From positions 1 to 11,315 of the forward strand of contig DIQY01000027.1 in NCBI GenBank assembly GCA_002424295.1: DNA of 11,315 bases, given 5' to 3'. The notes beneath the pieces were generated by a model, which saw only the letters and a program-made list of their open reading frames with translations, made no database searches and was not told the origin of the DNA. This document shows, piece by piece, positions 6,250-11,315 of the stretch. The stretch is from Ruminococcaceae bacterium UBA5450 (GTDB lineage: Bacteria > Bacillota > Clostridia > Oscillospirales > Acutalibacteraceae). Numbering within the stretch: the stretch's first letter is position 1; every line of letters starts with the position of its first letter. The position numbers and the translations under genes were made by a program.

Positions 6250-7266
6250 TCAACCTTCTTTCTTTGCGTACTTGATGCGCGGATCCAAGAATGCATAGAT
6301 GATATCAACCACCAAATTCAGCAAAACAAAGATCACTGCTATCAGCAGAACGACTCCCTGAACAACTGGGAAGTCGGATTTTAAAATACATTCGACCGTA
6401 TATTTTCCAATACCAGGCCACGCAAACACCGTCTCCGTCAAAACAGCGCCGCCAAGAAGGCTGCCAAACTGCAGTCCAATTACTGTCGTAACCGGAATCA
6501 TCGCATTGCGCAGGGCATGGTGCTGCACCACGCGCCCTCTTGTCAGGCCTTTTGCTTCGGCAGTACGTATGTAATCTTGGTCCAGTGTTTCCAACATACT
6601 GGAACGAGTCATACGAGTGATAATCGCCATCGAGTAAAGGCTCAAAGCAACTGTCGGCAAAATTAAGTGCTGCAAGGCATTGCCAAATGCTTCAAAGTCG
6701 CCGGAAAACAATGTATCAATCAGATAGAGACCTGTTCCTCCAACCGGCTGAAGCATTGGGTCGATTCGTCCGCTGCTCGGCAAAAGATGCCATGTACCGG
6801 AAAAAAGGATAATCATCAGCATGCCGGACCAAAAGATCGGCATAGAGACACCAATCAGTGCCAAAATCATACTGGCATGATCTGCAAGCGAATTTTTCTT
6901 AACACTGCTAATCACTCCAAGCAGGACTCCAAAAACAGAAGCAAGAATAATTGCACAAATTGCCAGCTCAACAGTTGCAGGGAAACGGGAAGCAATTTCC
7001 TGTGTCACAGGAGAATGCGTATAATAGGAGGTTCCTAAATCTCCACGAAGCGCATCGATAAGAAAATTCCAGTATTGAAGCCAAATGGGATCATTCAAAC
7101 CGTTTTCCTGGCGCCATGCCTGCATCGCATCCGGAGTTGCATGCTGTCCAAGCACAACACCTGCTGGATCCGGTGAAAAGACACGCATAATCAGAAAAAC
7201 GATAATGGAAACACCCAAAAGGACCGGAATCAGCTGCAAAATGCGTTTTACAGTATACTTAAACAA
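6250..7266 (-). CDS. dppB: Dipeptide/oligopeptide ABC importer, permease DppB
   Basis: The other channel-forming permease. Six membrane segments fit at about 9-29, 99-120, 130-155, 200-218, 258-278 and 304-326. The EAA coupling loop (DYIRTAEAKGLTRGRVVQHH, then LRN) is at about 231-254. The typical family N-terminus FKYTVKRILQLIPVLLGVS begins at the second residue. The frame stays open upstream to a TTG at 7353, but that sequence runs through the dppA/dppB hairpin and is unlike the family. I chose the TTG at 7266, which gives 338 residues and has AAGGA at 7277-7281 ten bases upstream. A TTG start with a slightly long spacing may lower permease output relative to the binding protein. The exact start is less sure than the identity. 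Confidence 0.92.
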   Translation of the reverse strand: MFKYTVKRILQLIPVLLGVSIIVFLIMRVFSPDPAGVVLGQHATPDAMQAWRQENGLNDPIWLQYWNFLIDALRGDLGTSYYTHSPVTQEIASRFPATVELAICAIILASVFGVLLGVISSVKKNSLADHASMILALIGVSMPIFWSGMLMIILFSGTWHLLPSSGRIDPMLQPVGGTGLYLIDTLFSGDFEAFGNALQHLILPTVALSLYSMAIITRMTRSSMLETLDQDYIRTAEAKGLTRGRVVQHHALRNAMIPVTTVIGLQFGSLLGGAVLTETVFAWPGIGKYTVECILKSDFPVVQGVVLLIAVIFVLLNLVVDIIYAFLDPRIKYAKKEG

Positions 7267-7276
7267 GCTGTATACG

Positions 7277-7281
7277 TCCTT
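7277..7281 (-). promoter_or_regulatory. Ribosome binding site for the TTG start of dppB
   Basis: AAGGA on the - strand, ten bases before TTG 7266, within the purine tract GAAGGAAAGGA. The spacing is long, and the site and start codon together are weaker than those of the other dpp genes. Confidence 0.5.
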
Positions 7282-7307
7282 TCCTTCTTTTTCCAAATAA
7301 TAACCAA

Positions 7308-7367
7308 TATAAACGCATTGCCGGAAGCTATCACTGCCGACAGCTTCCGGCAAGCACTGCGTTTATA
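7308..7367 (-). promoter_or_regulatory. Large intercistronic hairpin between dppA and dppB
   Basis: TTGCCGGAAGCT at 7318-7329 pairs perfectly with AGCTTCCGGCAA at 7342-7353 around a 12-base loop. The stem continues outward with TATAAACGCA (7308-7317) and TGCGTTTATA (7358-7367) past a four-base GCAC bulge, 22 pairs in all. Downstream on the - strand there is no uninterrupted U-tract (TATTGGTTATTATTTG), so termination would be partial at best. Such hairpins after binding-protein genes commonly protect the upstream mRNA and lower expression of the permease genes; that role here is inference. Confidence 0.8.
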
Positions 7368-7385
7368 AAATGCAGTCGACTCTAC

Positions 7386-8990
7386 TTATTTCGTTTTGGT
7401 AACTCCAGCAAACGGAGTAATACCGGTCTGATGATAGTAGAAGCCCTGAACCTTTGAATTGTAGCCACACAGGTTCTTGGAATGCGAAATCAAAAGCCAT
7501 ACATTCTGATCTGCAACCATTTGTTCACACTGCTTATAAACTGCGTCACGATCAGCACCGTCTTTTGTGGCAATGCCCTTTTGAATCAGTGCTCTATAAG
7601 TAAAATCATCGTAACGAGCAATATTCATGGAAACGGTCTTATCGGCGAGCAGGTTCATAAAGTTATCCGGGTCACCATTATCACCGGTCCAGCCATAAAA
7701 CGCAACATCGTAGGATTCTGTCTCGATCTTCTGCTTATAAGTAGTCCAGTCATAAGCATCGATCTCGCAGTCAACGCCGACCTTATCCAGATATCCCTTA
7801 ATGGTCTCTGCCAGCTGCTGGCCGCCCTTTGTGTTATATGGACGAGGATTCGTATAGGTAAGCATCTTAATCTTCGTAACACCGGCCGCAGCCAGATCCG
7901 TTTTTGCTTTTTCCGGATCATACTGAGTCTGCTGAATATCGGTATCATACGGAGCCATAAAGGTAGGCATTACGGAATTTGCAACAGAGGCATAATCTCC
8001 ATAAAGTGCTTTCACAAGTTCCGGAACATTAATTGCTTCATTGACAGCTTTACGAGCAGCTGCATTCTTAAAGGTATCGCTCTTGGTGTTATATGCCATG
8101 TAGTTGATGGTCATGCCGTCTTCATTAAAGATCTTGTTGCCGGCATCTTGGATAGTTGGTACTACCGTATCATCAATTCCGTCGATTACATCAACTTCGC
8201 CATTATTGAGAGCCGTTACACGAGCAGCATTTTCAGCAATAAAGCGGAAAACGATGTTCTCAGTCTTTGCTGCATTGTCCTTATCCCAATAATTGTCATT
8301 CTTCTTCAAAACGACGCTCTGGCCTTTGTTCCAAGAAACGAAGGTATAAGGGCCGGTGCCGCAGGGCGCTTCGTTCAAATTGCCTTTGTTCTTTTCGAGA
8401 GCAGTGGGGCTGACAATCGGAGCTGCCATACACATTGCCATATTTTTAAGGAATGCAGTATTAGCAGAACGCAGATCGATTTCGACTGTGTTGGTATCAA
8501 CTACCTTAACTGCTTTTACACCAGTATTGTCTGCTTCAGCTCCATAAACAAAGGAAGCATAGGGCATATCGGAACTGCGGTTCGGCTCCAGCTGACGGTC
8601 GATGCTCTTTTTAACAGCATCTGCGTTAAAATCGGTACCATCCTGGAACTTAACACCCTCCTGAAGGTGGAAGGTATAAGTAAGTCCGTCATCACTGATA
8701 TCCCAGCTCTTTGCAAGGCAGGGCTCTACTTCGGTGGAATCCTTATTGTACTTTAAAAGTCCCTCGTAAATATTGCACATAATCTTAGCAGATTCACCGT
8801 CATCAACATAGGCCGGATCCAATCCACGAGGATCTGCGCCCTGCGCAAACGTAATGGTGTCTGCCATTTGGCTTCCGGATGTAGTCCCGGAGGTGCTGCT
8901 GCCCGCGCGACTGCTACCGCAGCCAACCATGCTTGCACCCACCATTGCTGTAGCCAGCGCCAGTGCAAGCAGCTTCTTGCTCTTCTTCAT
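7386..8990 (-). CDS. dppA: Dipeptide-binding lipoprotein DppA (solute-binding protein family 5)
   Basis: The extracellular receptor of the importer, which captures short peptides and delivers them to DppB/DppC. A lipoprotein signal peptide (basic MKKSKK, hydrophobic stretch to 20, then MVGC) places the lipid-modified cysteine at residue 24; a Ser/Gly/Thr linker follows at 25-42. Family 5 features include the DPAYVDDGES region near 58-67, the motif CGTGPYTFVSW at 210-220 and GWTGDNGDPDNF at 433-444. The last is very like the E. coli DppA ligand-site region, which is why I favour DppA over OppA. Nickel, heme or other ligands are also known in this family. ATG 8990 has AAGGGG (8998-9003) seven bases upstream; the upstream TTG at 9008 overlaps that site. 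The product has 534 residues. It is the first gene of the operon, preceded by a regulated-looking leader and followed by the strong hairpin. Confidence 0.93.
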   Translation of the reverse strand: MKKSKKLLALALATAMVGASMVGCGSSRAGSSTSGTTSGSQMADTITFAQGADPRGLDPAYVDDGESAKIMCNIYEGLLKYNKDSTEVEPCLAKSWDISDDGLTYTFHLQEGVKFQDGTDFNADAVKKSIDRQLEPNRSSDMPYASFVYGAEADNTGVKAVKVVDTNTVEIDLRSANTAFLKNMAMCMAAPIVSPTALEKNKGNLNEAPCGTGPYTFVSWNKGQSVVLKKNDNYWDKDNAAKTENIVFRFIAENAARVTALNNGEVDVIDGIDDTVVPTIQDAGNKIFNEDGMTINYMAYNTKSDTFKNAAARKAVNEAINVPELVKALYGDYASVANSVMPTFMAPYDTDIQQTQYDPEKAKTDLAAAGVTKIKMLTYTNPRPYNTKGGQQLAETIKGYLDKVGVDCEIDAYDWTTYKQKIETESYDVAFYGWTGDNGDPDNFMNLLADKTVSMNIARYDDFTYRALIQKGIATKDGADRDAVYKQCEQMVADQNVWLLISHSKNLCGYNSKVQGFYYHQTGITPFAGVTKTK

Positions 8991-9013
8991 AAAACTACCC
9001 CTTTTCAATCTTC

Positions 9014-9027
9014 TGCAGTCTCCTGCA
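9014..9027 (-). promoter_or_regulatory. Small hairpin ahead of the dppA ribosome binding site
   Basis: On the - strand TGCAG-GAGA-CTGCA forms a 5-bp stem closed by a GNRA-type loop. It ends ten bases before the AAGGGG ribosome binding site of dppA. It may be a leader stabiliser or play no role. Confidence 0.4.
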
Positions 9028-9080
9028 CAATTTGCAAAAGCACGTTTTTTCCATGCCCTTAAAAAATAAAGTCAATGTAC

Positions 9081-9115
9081 AAAAAAAGGCGCTCTCCCTC
9101 TTCTGGTCAAGCACC
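9081..9115 (-). terminator. Terminator-like hairpin in the dpp leader (possible attenuator)
   Basis: On the - strand GGTGCTT (9109-9115) can pair with GAGCGCC (9088-9094), including two G-U pairs, and is followed directly by seven T (9081-9087). It lies within the first 45 bases of the transcript. The upstream arm can instead pair in AAGCA-CGGG-TGCTT (9109-9122), so terminator and alternative hairpin exclude each other. The 14-base loop makes the stem modest in strength. Confidence 0.5.
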
Positions 9116-9128
9116 CGTGCTTTGTATT

Positions 9129-9157
9129 ATTATAGCGCGCACATTTACGGTTGGCAA
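9129..9157 (-). promoter_or_regulatory. Sigma-A promoter of the dpp operon
   Basis: On the - strand TTGCCA (9152-9157) and a perfect TATAAT (9129-9134) are separated by exactly 17 bases. Transcription should start near 9122-9123, giving a leader of about 132 bases before the dppA ATG. The spacer contains GCGCGC, unusual in this AT-rich setting. Confidence 0.85.
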
Positions 9158-9259
9158 GTAAAAAAATGCAAAAAGCTCTTCATTTTAAAGCTATCACCAT
9201 ATTTTTAGTGAATTTTTGTAATTTTGGATTTTCAATCCTGCATTTTTGTAGAAAACGAT

Positions 9260-9747
9260 TTAAACTGCTAGAGCGAGGTGGAATTTAATCTTCAAAATTC
9301 TGTAAAATGAAAACATCTCCATCAATGCACAGAGCTTATCAGCCCCTGAAACAACAAAAGATTCGCGATATTTTGGAACCTGACGCAAAGTAAGAGGCCA
9401 CATATGCTTTAAAATAATATCCTCTTCCTTAGGAGTCAGCGGACATAATTCCTTTGCGTTTTTTAGCGCTGCTTTCGGATGAGAAAACCCGTGCAGTCCC
9501 TCATGCGGATCCGTAGCCAATCATAGAGAAATAAATCGTGCAAAAGTCCCCCTCTGGCAGCCGCCCGATAATCAATATGCAGCCTGCGGCAGATTCGAAA
9601 ACTTAAATAGGAAACAAACACTGAGTGTTCATAACAGCTGATATGTGCATGGTGATCCAGATCGCGCATTTCATTGACCTCTTTTGTCTCCAAAAGATCA
9701 GCGACACAATCATGATATGCTTTTAAATCTACAGAATCCCACATCAT
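9260..9747 (-). pseudogene. HD-domain phosphohydrolase-like gene, split by a frameshift
   Basis: Two overlapping frames on the - strand give the two halves of one HD-domain protein. From ATG 9747 the first half reads MMWDSVDLKAYHD and carries the metal-binding histidine H41 (EHSVFVSY) and the HD pair at 70-71 in LLHDLFLYDW. It then shifts out of frame and would end at 9463 after an unrelated tail. The second half, from about 9515 to the stop at 9260, continues with TDPHEGLHGFSHPKAALKNA, LTPKEEDIILKHMWPLT and SGADKLCALME, supplying the expected later histidines and the final aspartate. One missing base between 9511 and 9519 explains the break; restored, the protein would have about 162 residues. 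HD proteins of this kind are metal-dependent phosphohydrolases, but the substrate is unknown. The break could be a real mutation or a sequencing error. Ribosomal slippage is unlikely because there is no slippery heptamer. The GAGG upstream of ATG 9747 is 11 bases away, a long spacing. Confidence 0.8.
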
Positions 9748-9831
9748 AAGAAGTTCAACCTCTTTCAAATTCAAATATATGATAGACAAATTATCTAAAC
9801 TAATTGCTTAGTTTTTTTCTAAAACGCCTTT

Positions 9832-9840
9832 ATTCTAGCA
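9832..9840 (-). promoter_or_regulatory. Possible extended -10 promoter for the HD-domain gene
   Basis: On the - strand TGC precedes TAGAAT (9832-9837), matching the extended -10 form TGnTATAAT with one mismatch. No good -35 lies 17 bases upstream. The leader would be about 80 bases and contain AAACTAA/TTAGTTT (9797-9803 with 9808-9814), a small AT-rich hairpin. Confidence 0.35.
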
Positions 9841-9907
9841 CACTCAAAGCAAAAAAAGAAGCAGAAACTTTTCCCAAACAACATTATTTTGGATATTTGT
9901 CTTTCAT

Positions 9908-11315
9908 TTATTCAGAAAACGGCAGTCGTTCGTTATGACAAATACGCTGAATTGAAAAGCGGCCTTCGATCAATGCGGCATGAAGCCCGCCTTCTGCATG
10001 CATCCACTGGCCGGAAAGAAGCAGCCGACGAACTCCCGGCACCATAAACGGCATCGGCTGATATTTATTCCCCGGCAGTGCAGTAAATGGGCTCCAAGTT
10101 CCATGATAAGCACCAAAACGTCGGCTGAAAAAATCCGGTGCTGCACAGCATACAGGCTTTAAATCCAATTCAGAAAATTTTTTCTGAAGCTGTTCCAACA
10201 CTTTTTTCATGATTTTATTTGTCTCCGCCTCATACAGAACTTCATTTTGGGATAATTCCTCCCAATAATTGTAACTTTCTTCCGCCTGCGGAATTGGACA
10301 CACAAACTGAGCGTTCCCATTTTGCCCCAGCTGAGAATCATAGCTCGACTGTATCAGACAGAGACGGTTAATCAAAGTTTTTCCGATTGAAAAAGGTTCT
10401 ACCTCAAAATCCTGCATATGCAGCATCAGTCCAGGATCCTGATTCGTACGAAAGACGCAGTAAAAGCCGGTAAAAATCGGATTGTGAAGTCGGTCTTCAT
10501 ATCGTTGCTGAAAATTTTTATCCAATTCCGTATGAGGGGGAATCAGATGATGGGTCGTAACATCCGGATCACATGCTGCAACCGTCCAATGAGAAAAATA
10601 GCGTTCGCCGCTGTGCAGTTCAATTCCTCTTGCCACTCCATTTGCCGTCAAGATCTGCTCAACAGTGGCATTTAGCCGCAAAACTCCGCCTAGGCGCTGA
10701 TATTGCTCCGCCATTCTTCTCGCCAAGGCAGCAGCGCCTCCGACGGGAAGCCCACAGTTTCCGCTGACGAACATCGCATACTGAAACAAAAATAACGCGA
10801 ATGTTCCATTCTGGGGCTGAACCGAAGAAAACAGGCGCCGCAGCAACGGGTTTCTGAACTCATTAACAAACTGCTTCATGCTGACTTCGGAGGCTTTCTG
10901 TAAAAGCTTTTCCGCTTCTTTACTACCGGATTTTAAGCGTTCCAAAGGTCCTAAAAGTTCATCTGGCTTTTGGACCGGAATCTCATACTCTGCAACCGTA
11001 CGAATTGCATTGCAAAACATAGAAATAGTGGGAGCATCCTCGGTAGAAAGCTTCTTTGCCTCGCGTTCAAAGCGTTCCAAATCCTGCCAGAGTGTAATAG
11101 AACTATCATTTTCCGAAACGCTTAAAAAGCTTTCTGGCTGAATAATCAATGTATTCCCAAGAGCCCCGGCCTCTCTCCATAAATGGTTTAACGCCGTATT
11201 TTCTTTTGTCCCAATCAGCCCGCGAAAGCAAAATCCAACCTGCTGTACTCCTGCTTTCCATCCGGCGCAAAAGCCGCCGGGTGCACTGTTCTTATCAAAA
11301 ATAACCGTTTGGAAT
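9908..11315 (-). CDS. CrtI/phytoene-desaturase-like FAD-dependent oxidoreductase (5' end outside window)
   Basis: A flavoprotein oxidoreductase of the phytoene desaturase/amine-oxidase superfamily. The frame is open to the window edge: its first codon seen is at 11314, and 468 residues are present. The visible N-terminus reads FQTVIFDKNSAPGGFCAGWK, the second part of the FAD-binding Rossmann unit (strand ending in the ribose-binding acidic residue, then PGG); the GxGxxG loop should lie just beyond 11315. The C-terminal FAD motif is present near the end: RRLLLSGQWMHAEGGLHAAL, then IEGRF. A TTG at 11149 looks like a start but lies inside the domain (ALGNT before it, LIIQPESF after it) and has no ribosome binding site. 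No other carotenoid gene is visible, so calling it a carotenoid enzyme would be unsafe. Clostridial genomes hold many such oxidoreductases of unknown substrate. Stop TAA at 9908-9910. Confidence 0.85.
   Translation of the reverse strand, partial: FQTVIFDKNSAPGGFCAGWKAGVQQVGFCFRGLIGTKENTALNHLWREAGALGNTLIIQPESFLSVSENDSSITLWQDLERFEREAKKLSTEDAPTISMFCNAIRTVAEYEIPVQKPDELLGPLERLKSGSKEAEKLLQKASEVSMKQFVNEFRNPLLRRLFSSVQPQNGTFALFLFQYAMFVSGNCGLPVGGAAALARRMAEQYQRLGGVLRLNATVEQILTANGVARGIELHSGERYFSHWTVAACDPDVTTHHLIPPHTELDKNFQQRYEDRLHNPIFTGFYCVFRTNQDPGLMLHMQDFEVEPFSIGKTLINRLCLIQSSYDSQLGQNGNAQFVCPIPQAEESYNYWEELSQNEVLYEAETNKIMKKVLEQLQKKFSELDLKPVCCAAPDFFSRRFGAYHGTWSPFTALPGNKYQPMPFMVPGVRRLLLSGQWMHAEGGLHAALIEGRFSIQRICHNERLPFSE

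Noticed and set aside
7482..8756. A 424-codon open frame on the + strand opposite dppA
   Set aside because: It lies wholly antisense to a clear DppA, shows no recognisable domain, has many isoleucine/cysteine-rich stretches typical of reverse-complement translation, and has no ribosome binding site.
9208..9240. CodY-like AT-rich box or GGATT/AATCC hairpin upstream of the dpp promoter
   Set aside because: The best alignment to the CodY consensus has five mismatches, and the hairpin has only five pairs with a three-base loop and no U-tract.
1..11315. Mobile element, CRISPR array, tRNA, rRNA or defence system
   Set aside because: No transposase or integrase, no long terminal repeats, no regularly spaced repeats, and no cloverleaf or rRNA motif was seen on either strand.

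Overview
The window looks like a chromosomal segment of a Firmicute of the class Clostridia. The evidence is AT-rich intergenic DNA, strong AGGAGG-type ribosome binding sites, sigma-A promoters close to TTGACA/TATAAT, intrinsic terminators, a Gram-positive style lipoprotein signal on the binding protein, and TTG/GTG starts. An Oscillospiraceae-like host is my guess; I cannot fix a genus from the sequence alone.

Layout: (1) 1-1645, + strand: prfC, peptide chain release factor 3, ending in an intrinsic terminator. (2) 1646-2199: a short promoter/RBS-equipped reading frame broken by an in-frame TAA, a 17-bp bidirectional terminator, and a run of four hairpins that reads best as structured RNA on the - strand. 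(3) 2200-3120, - strand: an Lrp/AsnC-family regulator with a hairpin in its leader, and a small GIY-YIG protein with its own near-consensus promoter. (4) 3296-9157, - strand: a complete dipeptide-type ABC importer operon, transcribed dppA-dppB-dppC-dppD-dppF. It has a consensus promoter, a leader containing a terminator-like hairpin, a strong dppA/dppB intercistronic hairpin and a terminator. (5) 9260-9747, - strand: an HD-domain phosphohydrolase-like gene split by a one-base frameshift. (6) 9908-11315, - strand: a CrtI/phytoene-desaturase-like FAD oxidoreductase whose first residues lie beyond the window edge.

How the genes fit together: DppA, a lipoprotein on the outer face of the membrane, would capture short peptides. 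DppB and DppC form the channel, and DppD and DppF hydrolyse ATP. The two ATPases carry the cysteine-rich C-terminal tail typical of peptide-importer ATPases. The Lrp-type regulator nearby could sense amino acids, but nothing in the sequence ties it directly to dpp. prfC and lrp are convergent and share a two-way terminator.

I see no defence system, mobile element, CRISPR array, tRNA or rRNA. The most interesting signals are at RNA level: the hairpin array downstream of lrp, the dpp leader, the dppA/dppB hairpin, and the terminator whose U-tract doubles as part of the next promoter. The small interrupted reading frame at 1834-2010 also deserves a second look.
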